A stretch of 64,000 nucleotides of DNA, from positions 186,001 through 250,000 of the forward strand of contig PQWQ01000018.1 of NCBI GenBank assembly GCA_002943765.1, read 5' to 3'. The notes beneath the pieces are model-generated. The model ran no database searches. It was not told the origin of the DNA and saw only the letters and a list, made by a program, of their open reading frames with translations. Numbering within the stretch: position 1 is the first letter of the stretch; each line of letters opens with the position of its first letter. The stretch comes from Psoroptes ovis. Lineage: Eukaryota; Arthropoda; Arachnida; Sarcoptiformes; Psoroptidae. Below, in pieces: positions 21,632-32,359 of the stretch. A program made the position numbers and the translations under genes.

Positions 21632-23820
21632 ATTTTTTTTATAATATTGGTAATTTTCAATTGATATTTACAATTTTAAATTGTTTAAATTTATCACACA
21701 TTTACGTTTTTATTTAATGGGTATTTTTTAAGCTGATTTTTTCTTGTTGAAAATTGAGATTCGTTGTTTTCGGTGAAAATATTACACACAAATAAAATTT
21801 CGAGTATTAAGTTTAACTGGAGGAGAGAATAAATAAAACAAAATTAATATCGATTTAGATGGATTAAAATAGAATTAAAATAAATTAATTAATCAACAAA
21901 AATTTCCGACTATTGAAAAATTGTAATGATTCGAAAGAAAATGGTGATGTGTTTCATTTAACAATATTTAACATAAATCATTTAATAGTAATAAGTATTT
22001 GAAAACAAAACGTACACTCACCAGTGTATTAGAGTTGAAAGTTTGATTTGGATGTTAATGGAAACAAATTTTGCTGTTTCAAGCAAAATTACCAAAAACA
22101 ATGATTAAATTTGATAATATGATTAAATGCTTTGCTTAGGTTATCAATAAATTATTAGTAGAAAAAGTAAAAATTGTCTCCCAACATCATTCAAAATTGG
22201 ATCGATTCAATTTTATTTGATGATGATCAGTGAATTAAATCAATAAATCAATTTCAACAAATCATCAAATGTCCACATCGACAACAACAGCTACAACAGC
22301 GATTACTCAATTTCAAATAAATAAACAAAACAAAATGAATCAATTTCTTGATTGATCAATAATATTTTTGTTATTTAATTTCAATGAGAATTGTTGCTGT
22401 TGTTGTTTGTCGATGTTGGGACTTTTTTTTCTACTTGTTGTTGCTCGTGATTTTTGTTGTTGTTGTTTTGATTTATAATGAAGATTAATAATAATAATAA
22501 TAATTAGTATTATTTGATATCATTGAAAAAAGTAAACAACAGAAACAACAAAATCCAATGAAACAAAAAAAATTATTAAAAAGTGAACACATATACACAA
22601 ATTCGAGCATCAAATGTACAAAAAATTATTGTAAAAATAAATAAATATTTTCATAATTGAAAACTGAATGAAAATGAAGAAAATACATTGAATTCCACAT
22701 TTAGAAATTAACGTAAAAAGTAAATGAAATGAAGATAAAATGGAAAAATTAATAAAAATGAAATTGAAAAAAAAAAGAAAAAATGAAAATCGTATCAATG
22801 ATTTCAAATAAAGCAAAAAAAAAAAACATTTAAGCATTTTTCCAAGTGGTAGTGGTATACGAATATGTGTGCCAGATTTTTGAATGAAAGAAAAATTTTT
22901 CTCAGAAATAATTGAAAACGAAATAAAAACAAAAGTCCATGTGGAATGCAACACAAACGTTCACCGCTACCAAAAATTTCTTCTTCTCACATTTGTTAGC
23001 CACTGCTTCTGGTCGATTAATTAGAATTTTTCGATTGCCACTACATTTCTTGATTTTTGTTTTGTTTTCATTTTCGACAAATGATCAATGTTGTCGATGT
23101 GTTGAGAAATTTTTCTCATTTTGGATGAAAAAACAAAATCAAATTGAAATTTCCTGAGAATTTTGGAAATGAAAATGAATCTAATCAAAGAAATGATTCT
23201 TGAATCATGATCAAATAACAGAACGCAATGAGTAGAATTAATTGAAACTTTGATCGATAGATTCAAGATCAATCAATGGATTTTAAATTGAAAGGATTGA
23301 GCGTAATCTTGCAAATTTTAATTGAATATGACCAAGATTATCATCAATGGTACAAAGTAATAATGACTAAATAAATTCATAAAAATATTATTTGTTTTTA
23401 TTTGGTTTATTCATCTTTTTTTTGAATGTTTTTCGTGTATTCATAGATATCACAGAATTTTCTTTTTTCATACAATAAATGGTTAATAATATTAGTATTC
23501 AAAATAAATGTGTAAAAAATGATTATTAAAAAAAAAATATTTCAAATATCAGAGCAAACAAACAAATCAACAAAGTTCATAAAAAATGAACGAAATAGAA
23601 AAAAATAGTGGATGATGATGATGAAAATTTTCAGGGAATTTTGAATCGAAAAACAAAAATTAATTAATTGGATATGTTAAATTTGTTAAGAAGTTAAAAT
23701 TTTTACAAAAATAAAATTCTTAGAAAAAAAAATGATTCAATGATTATTTGATGATGATTTTAATAAATGATTTGTAACAGATTAATGAGATTCAAGATAA
23801 ACTATCGAGTCAAACGTTGT
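21632..23820. other. Intergenic region between ELL promoter and ARL5 3' end
   Basis: About 2.2 kb without a supported gene. It includes the ELL 5' region, GTT/TTG repeats at about 22390-22470, a short AAT microsatellite at about 22486-22504, and many A-runs. Frames at 22610-22954 and 23021-23272 are hydrophobic or low-complexity translations of A/T runs and show no family features. Confidence 0.4.
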
Positions 23821-24669
23821 TTACGTTTTATTTTTCAATTGTTCAACAATCCATTCTAAACCTTGATATAATCTATGAAATGATCGAGTATGAGACAAAT
23901 GGAAAAAAAATTATTCAAAATTTTAATGTGCACAACTTAAACATCATACCCTTCACCAGATATAGCACAACATGGCTGTATTTGCCATTTATGTTTTTTG
24001 ATTGATGTTAAATTTAATTCTTTCGATATTTGTGCTGGTGTCATACAATTTTTAATATCTTGTTTATTCGCGTATATTAATATTGATGCTTTACGTAGAT
24101 CATCATGTTCTAACATACGCCATAATTCTTCTTTACTAATTGAAATACGTTCACGATCACTGCTATCGATCACTAGTATTATGAACTATTCGTATTTGTT
24201 AGAATGAAATTCGTAATAGAGAAAGAAATGATTAGATTTTCCAAAAATATACACTCATTCAGATAAAATCAATTCATTAACATACTTCAGTATTTGTATA
24301 ATATGCTTGCCATCCTTGTCGCAGTGAATCTTGACCCCCTAAATCCCACATAATAAAATGTATATTTTTCCATACAACTTCTTCAACATTTGAACCTAAT
24401 GTTGGTGATGTATGTACAACTTCTTCCATTAAACTGAAAAAAATGAAACAAAATTACTATAAGAAATTCAATCAAAAAATACAACTAACAATTGATATAA
24501 AATGGTCGTTTTTCCAGCATTATCCAAACCGATAATGACTAATTTATGTTCTGAAAACATTTTGAAAATCGAAAATGGATTAATTTCAATTAATTAAAAC
24601 AAAACACACAAACCGAAACTTACCTTCATGAGTGAAATAGCTCCAAATTTTTGAAAATAGGATTCCCAT
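23821..24669 (-). CDS. ARL5: ADP-ribosylation factor-like protein 5 (ARL5), five exons
   Basis: ARF-family GTPase that in other animals recruits GARP to the trans-Golgi. Exons: 24669-24624, 24550-24490, 24433-24286, 24185-23950 and 23872-23821; 180 aa (human ARL5B 179). Gly2 after Met allows myristoylation (MGILFSKIW). The P-loop is GLDNAGKT (23-30), then HTSPTLGSNVEEVVWKN, WDLGGQDSLR, NTEFIILVIDSSDRERI, ANKQD and CCAISGEG. Without the final splice the frame would stop at 23937 after GYDV. Using donor GG|GTATGA at 23949 restores the family C-terminus as GLYQGLEWIVEQLKNKT. All GTPase motifs are intact. It is divergent from the membrane-protein gene at 25192. Confidence 0.92.
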
Positions 24670-25062
24670 CATAAAAGGATTAGTGAAAACAATTTAAATA
24701 ATATATCACACGTGTTTCTCAATCAAAATGTTGATAGAGCAATCTCTATATTTAATTTGATTCAATTTTTTTTCTATTTAAATTGCTAATAAATGCAAAA
24801 CATAAACAATTTTCATTGAATTCAAGATCTAAATAAAAGATTAAATGAAATCAATGATTACAATGATGATACAGGTTTTTTTTCGCTCGACATTCGCTAA
24901 TGGATACAGAAATCAAAAATTGTTTCAATGATAAATTTATTTATATTCAAAATTTAATTTCGTTTTTTGTTTTCAAAAATTTTATTGATTATTTTGATTT
25001 TATTAATATCGTCGACGTACAAATAAAAAAATCAGATGAGCATTTTTTTCACCTGTTTTACT

Positions 25063-25077
25063 GGCACCATCTAGCGG
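25063..25077 (-). promoter_or_regulatory. CTCF-like motif in divergent ARL5/membrane-protein promoter
   Basis: The minus strand reads CCGCTAGATGGTGCC, close to the CTCF consensus CCRSYAGRKGGCRS, in the 522-base region between two divergent starts (24670-25191). It is the best of the four such matches in the window. Confidence 0.45.
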
Positions 25078-25191
25078 TTGAAAATGGAATCATTTAGTGA
25101 ATTTGTCGAATTCGAATTTTTTTTTTTTGAATGAAATTCGATTCGAAATCGGAAAATGTCTGAATTTCGATGTTGATTAACTCATCCGACG

Positions 25192-26454
25192 ATGTTTATC
25201 TCGAGAAATAATAATCATCAATTATCAATCAAAATGAATAATTCAATCATTATTCAATTGATTGTAATCGTAAATTTATTCAATCCTATCGTGATGATTT
25301 GTCATCGATCTGGATTCAATGTTTATGCTGCTGATAATCTTAACAATGGTTCAATACGTTTGTATGATGATAAATTTTTTATTGAATTTTCACTATACAA
25401 TTATGATCTTGTTGGTGATTATTTTCAAAATTCATCATTGATAAAATTAACAAATATTAATAATGAAATTGAAAATTTAATATTGATTGCTGAAAATAAA
25501 TACAAAATAAATGAAACATTTTCCGGCATAAATAATGACGATGATGATGAATTGAAATTGATGATTAATAATTTCCACGATACAAATCTACAACGTGTCT
25601 CTATATTTAGTGTGGTTGATAATAAGCATGAGGAGGAAACATTGATATTTGTATCGAAACATACAAACAAAAAGGATTTGATTGGGAATTGGTATCAAAT
25701 GCATACCAATAGTGGTCAAATTCATAGTAAGCATATATCTAAAGAATTGGCATCAGAAAATTCAGGATCGATCATAGATAAATCAAATATGTTCATAAAA
25801 ATGGATAGTGCATTTTGTTTGATATTGAATGGTCAACAATATTTATTCACTATTGTCAATCAAAAGGCAGGAATCAAAAATTCATAATTTTACCTATTTT
25901 CATATTGATTTACCTTTATTTTTCAATTACAGCTATTCTGGACGATAATAATTGAAGAAAATTTTATCGGCGCTGAAATGATCGCCGAATTAGTCATTGA
26001 TAAGGAATATAAATTCCATCGTGGCAAAATACCTATAATGACAGCTGCATTTGTGATACAATCTAATGAATTAATTGCATTATATCTTATTAATTGTCAT
26101 CTACACTGTATTGTACAATGGAATTATAACCAATCATTATTTGATTTCGATACTTGTACTGAATGGGTACACATTGAACCAATTATATGGTTTCATGAAT
26201 TGAATGATGAAAAAAAATTATCTGTTAGAAAATTGTCTGACACAAAATTGTCCATGATTATGGGTCAATTGGTTTGGTACAAAAAATTGTCAATTTATCA
26301 TATTAAAACTATTTTGATTTTAATCACTATTATGATTATAACGATTATTTTAATTGGATTCATATACTACTGGATATTTTGTTTTCAACAAAATGTCTAT
26401 AACTTAGCCGAAGAAGAATTACGTGATCAACAAAGACATAGATTACAGCTATGA
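25192..26454 (+). CDS. Unrecognised type I single-pass membrane protein, two exons
   Basis: I do not recognise this gene. Exon 1 starts at ATG 25192 (or 25234, which begins a cleaner signal sequence MNNSIIIQLIVIVNLF). Exon 2 starts after the AG at 25932 and ends at 26454. The exon 1 end is ambiguous. Frame is kept either by a weak GT donor after 25854 (intron 78 bases) or by a GC donor AAAAG|GCAGGA after 25866 (intron 66 bases). The product is about 395 aa: signal peptide, Asp/Asn-rich ectodomain with few cysteines, one transmembrane helix about 50 residues from the end (TILILITIMIITIILIGFIY) and a short tail ending RDQQRHRLQL. Codon use matches neighbours. It lies head-to-tail with EIF6. Confidence 0.65.
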
Positions 26455-26796
26455 ATGAATTTTTATTTCAAATCTATAATTTAACTTAATGAATTTAAAG
26501 AAATATATTACAGTAAAAATAGATTCATTTCTGTCGAAATAGACGCTATGAATCACGTGTTTTGATGAAAAACGATGCGCTTATCATTTTGATTATTTCG
26601 CCGAATAAACGTTCGCTAAACGTTGTTTTGCCAAATTGCATCACTGTAACATCACAAATTTTTCGTGATATAAACAACAAAGTATTTCATTTTTCCGATT
26701 CATTTATTTATTTGCAAATTTTAATTGTATTTAATTTTTCACTGTAATCTTTATTCATCAGATTGTCATCGTTTTCATTTTACTAAGTACGAAAAA

Positions 26797-27504
26797 ATGG
26801 CATATCGTGTACAATTCGAAGGAAACAATGAAATAGGTGTTTTCTCTAAATTAACCAATACATATTGTTTGACAGCGATTGGTGGTTCAGAAAATTTTTA
26901 TTCAGTATTCGAAAATGAATTAGCCGATGTAATACCGGTAATACATGCATCGATAGCTGGCTGCCGTATTATTGGACGTTTAACTGTTGCTAATCGTCAT
27001 GGTTTATTAGTACCAAATACAACCACTGATCAAGAACTGCAACATTTAAGAAATTCATTACCAGATCAAGTTGCCGTACAACGTGTTGAAGAACGTTTAA
27101 GCGCATTAGGCAATGTTATTGTATGTAATGATTATTGTGCATTAGTACATCCAGATTTAGATCGTGAAACTGAAGAAATACTTGCTGACACTTTAAAAGT
27201 TGAAGTATTTCGACAATCGATAGCACAGCAAGCATTAGTCGGTACATATTGTTCAATATCAAATCGTGGTGGCTTATTACATCCACGTATCAATGTTGAA
27301 CAACAAAATGAATTATCATCATTATTACAGATTCCATTAATTGCCGGTACAGTTAATCGAGGATCAGAATTGATTGGTGCCGGATTAGTTGTTAATGATT
27401 GGTCTTGTTTTTGTGGTTTCGATACAACTTCAACAGAAATATCCGTAATTGAAAATATATTCGGTTTACATTCATCAAAATCAGTGAATTGGCCTATGGG
27501 TTGA
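26797..27504 (+). CDS. EIF6: Eukaryotic translation initiation factor 6
   Basis: Anti-association factor that binds uL14 on the 60S subunit and prevents premature joining to 40S; also needed for 60S biogenesis. Single coding exon of 235 aa (human 245). The start ATG at 26797 gives MAYRVQFEGNNEIGVFSKLT; further blocks are NTYCLTAIGGSENFYSVFE, IIGRLTVANRHGLLVP, NDYCALVHPDLDRETEEI, VEVFRQSIA, SNRGGLLHPR, GTVNRGSELIGAGLVVNDW and FCGFDTTSTEISVIE. These follow the five-fold pseudo-symmetric eIF6 repeat. The C-terminal tail of human eIF6 is shortened, ending NWPMG. Confidence 0.96.
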   Translation: MAYRVQFEGNNEIGVFSKLTNTYCLTAIGGSENFYSVFENELADVIPVIHASIAGCRIIGRLTVANRHGLLVPNTTTDQELQHLRNSLPDQVAVQRVEERLSALGNVIVCNDYCALVHPDLDRETEEILADTLKVEVFRQSIAQQALVGTYCSISNRGGLLHPRINVEQQNELSSLLQIPLIAGTVNRGSELIGAGLVVNDWSCFCGFDTTSTEISVIENIFGLHSSKSVNWPMG

Positions 27505-27709
27505 AACAAAACAAAACAAACTAACCAAAATCCTGTACTAAGATGATGTAAAATATAATTTTTTTTTCAATGAAATTATTTTATAATGAATTTTGAATCA
27601 CACTGAAACGTCAATTTTGAAAAAAAAAATGAAAGTGATGAAAATTGAAATTGTTAATATGTACATTGGATGGAATTAAAAAATGAATAAAAATAAATGA
27701 AAAAAAAAA

Positions 27710-28640
27710 CTAAAACGTGGGGTACAGCCGAGCAATGTCGCTCAATATGTCTTCGAACGCATCGTCATGCAATCTCCTCCAAACAAATTCAAGTAAATGA
27801 GACTTGAGCATAGAGCGTGCTATGCCTCGCATTTTTTTATGATGACATTTGAGGTTTGCCCATAACCTTTCAAATTTTTGTAGCGTATGCATCCCAGTTA
27901 TTGGATCAATAAAATTTTCACCATGATTAACATTTAGGTGATGAAAACCTTCGCGCTGAAGAGCGACCGTCGGATAGGCTTTACAGGAATCAGACACGAT
28001 AGTCGTACCTGGCTTTATGTTATTGACGATCGCTTCCATCAACACACTCGAAGACAGACTCTGCACCCTTATCAGAAAACATTCTTTTGTCTCGCGACAA
28101 ACACCCCCAAATATCCATTGCGGTGTCGAGTATCTACGCTTACTATCTTCACCCTTGGAAAAAAGAATTTCATCGATTTCAACTGTTTTGCCTATGCCGC
28201 CAATTTTGGGCTCTCGCTTGCGTAGCACTTTAGCGCATACCTCCCTTAACCGGGCATTCCATTTTATAACGGCAAGCTTATTTAACTTGAGGTGTTTTTC
28301 ACTCCATCTAAGGCTAGTCATTTCCTCACTCCAAGCATAAATGAAATGCAAGGCTGTTACAAAGTCGATCTTAGTAGATTCAAACCATGTGCCTTTACGT
28401 ATGGTTTTTCTGGTCCGACAAGTCGCACGGTCACACCGCCATTTAACACCTGTTGAATCAAAAAGTATTTAATCATTAAATAAAACTTGAAAATACAAAT
28501 GAACGAGAACCTTCTGAGAATGTTAATTTCATGGAGTGCCCATGATTGCATTTGGCACTTCTTGGCAATAAGCCCTTCTGTTGAAAAAATTCAACGGCGT
28601 CCTTCTCTGTTCTTGGTATATTTATCCATGTAATTGCCAT
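27710..28640 (-). mobile_element. Merlin/IS1016-type DDE transposase, apparently intact, two exons
   Basis: A cut-and-paste DNA transposon gene of the Merlin superfamily, the eukaryotic relatives of bacterial IS1016/IS1595 (ISXO2-like DDE domain). Exon 1 is 28640-28511 and exon 2 is 28449-27710, joined by a 61-base GT-AG intron; 289 aa without stops or frameshifts. The N-terminal part has a zinc-ribbon-like pattern (C31, then WRCDRATC with two further cysteines) and GTWFE. The catalytic domain has IDEILFSKG (first Asp), QWIFGGVCRETKECFL, PGTTIVSDSCKAY (second Asp), NVNHGENFIDPITGMHT and a Glu in FERLWANLK. Codon use is less AT-biased than neighbouring host genes, consistent with recent arrival. 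I could not identify terminal inverted repeats with confidence. Confidence 0.85.
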
Positions 28641-29095
28641 TTGATTAAAAAAACTGAATGAAAAAAATATTCGGAAATCGTAAAATTGATGTGAAATCAA
28701 CAAAGCAATGGAATTTGATATTACCAAGTCCTGTTGATTGAAATGAAAATGATTGGATGATTATTTTTTGATAATAATGAGATGAAAATATACACAAATG
28801 TCCAGATGATGTTTAAATGTTGATGCTTAAATTCAATTGTTACAATTGTTTTGAAAAATTGAGCAATTTTTAAAAATTAAATCGACAACACAAATCTCTC
28901 GTTGGATCATGCGCATAAATTAAAATTTAATTATCAAAATTTTCAACAAGGCGGGAGAAAAATGTGCCAAATTCACAGTTTGCTTTTTAACCTTCAAAGT
29001 ATAAACTATATTTTAGAAAACTATGAAAAATGTAAAAAATCCGTGTTCACACGAAAAAATTCCAGCATCAGACTTTCATATTATTAGCTAAGTTA
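28641..29095. other. Flank of the Merlin gene, no gene seen
   Basis: AT-rich sequence that should contain the promoter and 5' end of the Merlin element. Neither an inverted terminal repeat nor a target duplication could be paired by eye with sequence left of 27710. A GGCGGGAG patch at about 28950 stands out from the AT-rich background. Confidence 0.35.
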
Positions 29096-29342
29096 ATGGA
29101 AAAAGGTATCAATATTGAATTTCCAATTATTTAAGGGCTTTGATAAAGTTTGCTGCGCATTATCTTCATGATCATCATTTTTTCTTTAAGCATTCGATGG
29201 TCATCAGTAAAAACATCTTCTTCGACAAGTGACCCTCTTCTCGATAAACTTGGCATAGGAAACGGGGCTGATTCGATATCTGATGTCCTCGGCTGTGGCA
29301 GATCATTTCTGACGGCTGGTGCCAATGTTGGTGGTCTATATG

Positions 29343-30404
29343 TAAAGGTGACCAACTATTTTTTGTTCAGAAAAAGTACACTTTGTAAGTATTATACTTG
29401 AAATATAAAAAGCAAAAAAAAAAACAAAATACAAAATAATTGCCGACCTGAATTAGCGATGTTAAACTCTCTATTGCAAATTTTGCATTTGACTGCGGAC
29501 TGATTTTTTGACTTTCCTGCGGACTGATCCTTTAATGTGATATTAGGAAATTCTCTCTTAGGGTTGTCATTAAATTTATTTTTCCTTCTCTTATCGTCAG
29601 ACATATTGACAAATCAATCAATGACATATTTAGAAAGAATGAAAATGAATCCATGATATAGAAACTTACAAATTACAAATTTTAATTATATCATTTTTTC
29701 AACGAATTGAATGATATATCAAGATGAAAATAATTTTAATTTCAAAAATCGTAGAATACTACAAAATCAAAATAACAACAAATTAATCGTTAACTATTTG
29801 AAATTCAATCATATTATTGAAACTTACATTGAACAATTATCAATTTTTTCAATCTTATTATGAATCATTTAGAATGAAAACAATGGAAAAAACACTTTTT
29901 CGAAATTCTTAAATAACTTAACTGTTTTCGAAATCGAAATTCCAAAAATTTTTCGATATGAGAAGTCATGTCAAGAGATGTCACTTTTTAATTTTGGAAT
30001 AGTAATAATGCCCGATTCAGATTCGGGATAAGCAAGATATCATTTGAAAAACGAATATATTTGAGACTTATATGACACCGACACAAAAGCTGCTTTTTAG
30101 CAAGAAAATTCCCATTTAACCTTTTTTTAAAATGCTACGCACGCGTTAAGATTGCTGAAAATACTTTACAAGTGTGCGCGCGAAATTCGAATCACTGTCA
30201 TAGTAAATTTGAATTAAAGTAAAATTCAAAATTTAAATTTAAATTAATGAATTTAAAATAAAATAAAATAGAAAATGTTTTTGAAATTCAAATGAGTACA
30301 AATTTTGAAATTAAGTACTTTTCAAGTACAGGATTCAAATTGAGTACAGCTCGCCCAAAATAAGTACAGTACTCATAAAATAAGTACGGTTGGTCACCTT
30401 AATA
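29343..30404. mobile_element. Non-autonomous hAT-like DNA transposon with inverted ends
   Basis: About 1.06 kb bounded by inverted repeats AAGGTGACCAAC (29345-29356) and GTTGGTCACCTT (30389-30400). The left end TAAAG fits the hAT terminal pattern YARNG. It is flanked by CTATATG at 29336-29342 and 30405-30411, and the empty site is visible in copy B as GGTCTATATGAGAC (about 34419). A minus-strand frame near the left end (29604-29440) codes a basic N-terminus followed by KCKICNREFNIANSG. This resembles the N-terminal zinc finger found in hAT-type element proteins, but no catalytic domain remains. The superfamily assignment is tentative; a 7-8 base duplication fits hAT best. Confidence 0.7.
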
Positions 30405-30412
30405 CTATATGA

Positions 30413-31574
30413 AGAAGAAGAAATTTTATTTACAAAAGTAAGTCGGTTCGAGTCCTCTAATACGGGACTATGTGCCGACCACATGAGTCTTGTTTAAAAA
30501 TTATAAAATGATAAATTGTAAATTATTAAAGTATTATGTATTTGTGGTGTTAGTGTGTGCGAACTATTTACAGAAATTGTTGTGTGTACAGTGATATGTT
30601 AGTTTATTTTGTATTATGTGTTGTGAGAGGTGTTTCAATGTGATAAAGTGTCGCTTGTTGTTGATATATTCATGTAGGGGTGTGTTGGGGTCAAAAGGTG
30701 TATCGCTAGGAGGGGAAATGAGGGGACAATTTAGTAAATGTATTGATATTTGTGTTGGTTGTTGTGTACAGTAGCATGTGGGTGTAGGTGAGATGTTTAA
30801 TTTGTGTAAATAGCTATTAAAGTGTCCAGTGTTTGTGATGATTTGATTTGTGTAAAAGTCGTTTTTAAAGTGTTTTGGTAGTATTGCGTTTTTGATGAAT
30901 AATTGGAAGGTGTCATTTGTTGATGTTAGGTATGTTTGTAGTGATGTGTTGTTTTTGTCTGTCAGTATTTGTTTTCGTGTTGCTTTGTCTATGATGTTGT
31001 TTGTTTCAATTATGTTTTGTATTAAATCTGTAATTTTTGGTGTTTGTGCTAGTATGTGTACAATGTCTGTGGATATGTATTTATATGTTTTTGTCGTTGG
31101 CACTAAGCAATTGTATTGTATTTTGTTTAATTGTTTTTTATGTTTGTCGTTTGTGTAGGTGAACCATACTGGGGCAGCGTATAATATGACTGATCTAATC
31201 AGAGATTTATACAGGATCAATCGCTTTTGCGATGTGGTTCCCCAGGTGTTTTTACATAATGAGTATAGAATGTTTTTTATTTTTGTTGTTGTGTCTATTA
31301 TGTGTTGTATGTGTGGTGTGATGTTAATTTTGTTTTTGTATTTATGATTTTGGAGTGTTAGGCCTAGTATTTTTATGTTTTGTGTCCAGTTTAGTGTATG
31401 GCCTTTGTAAATAATGTTTTGTGTGATGTTCGAAGGAAATATGTTTAGTAACTGGGTTTTTTGGAAGTTGATTGTGAGTGTGTTTTGTGTGCACCAGTTA
31501 TCAATGAGTGTGATGGTGTCGATAATGTTTTTGTACAAAGTTGTCGCTGTGTCTGCAGAGATGATGAGTGTGAT
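30413..31574 (-). mobile_element. 5'-truncated non-LTR (LINE) retrotransposon, C-terminal RT half
   Basis: The minus strand carries one open frame from the insertion edge to a stop at 30564, about 335 codons with no break. It begins within the polymerase active-site region (SADTAT where YADDT is usual). It continues with INFQKTQLLNIF, IKILGLTLQNH, NTWGTTSQKRLILYKSLIRS and ILYAAPVWFTYT, then a C-terminal Cys/His part (CYCTQ, HLLNCP), as in Jockey/I/R1-type elements. The 3' end carries a hairpin and TTC repeats. Flanks TCACCTTA(ATA)CTATATGA at 30394-30412 and TCACCTTACTATATGA at 31575-31590 look like a target-site duplication that includes the end of the hAT-like element. The unbroken frame argues for a recent insertion. 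Confidence 0.82.
30442..30479 (-). other. Two-stem hairpin in the 3' UTR of the LINE
   Basis: GTCGG (30442-30446) pairs with CCGAC (30475-30479), and AGTCC (30451-30455) with GGACT (30465-30469), forming two stacked stems in the retrotransposon's 3' untranslated region. Such 3' stem-loops are recognised by reverse transcriptase in some LINE clades; that role is inferred here. Confidence 0.6.
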
Positions 31575-32359
31575 TCACCTTACTATATGAGACTTTTAAA
31601 TCATGACGAATATAAAATATGACACCGAAAAAAAATGCAAAACATACCCATTTCTTCATATCTTTCTTCGATCATTTTTTTAAATTCAAGTATTTTTCGT
31701 CGCATTTGCAGCATCAGGTCATGTAATTCAGTTTTTCTTTGCTTATTGACCAATGGAAATAATTTTTCGAATTTTCCTTCGACTTTGAAAACTTTCTTTT
31801 TTTGATCATTAAAATTTTTTGAGTCATCTCCTAATTCAATTTCAAGTTGATCGCAATCGTTTACCAAATTCAGCACGTGGATTTCCAAATTAAATTTGCT
31901 GGATTTTTTGGCCATTTTTAGATTAAATTAGCTAGATTTCAAGGCAAAAAAACAAAAGAAAAATTCACATTCAAATCAAAATTGAAATAAAAATTTATAT
32001 TCAAGTGTTGGTGAGTGAACGTGTGCTTTTATAATCAATGCTTAAATGGGAAGTTGTTCAAAACAAATTCGAAGTAATAAAATTCGAGTTCAAAAAAAAA
32101 ATTCGAAAACACATCATCACTATTTTCACATTCATAGTTCAAGTTTTTTTGGTCGATTTATCGCGCTATTTCAACTTGATGGAAATCTTATAAAATGATC
32201 GTATCTAGCTGGTACGAGATGTCCTGTATAAAAGCTGGTGACTACAAACTCTTGAAGGACGCATTAACAAAACGCGTTACCCCTTCCAATGATACTTGAA
32301 TTAATCAGATAATTGAAATAAGCATCAATCAATGAATATCGATCCGACTAAAAATATCA

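Larger units (their letters stand above)
29096..31915 (-). pseudogene. Copy A of a duplicated unknown gene, split by nested transposons
   Basis: Partner of the intact gene at 33538-34751. Exon 1 is still open (31915-31648) and codes MAKKSSKFNLEIHVLNLVND onward, near-identical to copy B with one extra codon. The intron and the first bases of exon 2 follow. At CTATATG (31583-31589 and 29336-29342) exon 2 is interrupted by about 2.2 kb of mobile DNA. It resumes at 29335 as RPPTLAPAVRNDLPQP, then shifts frame near 29185 and loses similarity to copy B at about 29096, so roughly 230 C-terminal residues are gone. Function is unknown; the copy is almost certainly dead. Confidence 0.8.

Noticed and set aside
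23937..24173. Truncated ARL5 ending at 23937
   Set aside because: A donor just before the stop and a downstream exon at 23872-23821 restore the conserved C-terminus, so the stop is intronic.
30440..30480. Possible tRNA gene suggested by GGTTCGAGTCC (B box)
   Set aside because: The flanks do not form a T stem and no acceptor stem, D arm or A box fits; the pairing instead makes the LINE 3' hairpin.
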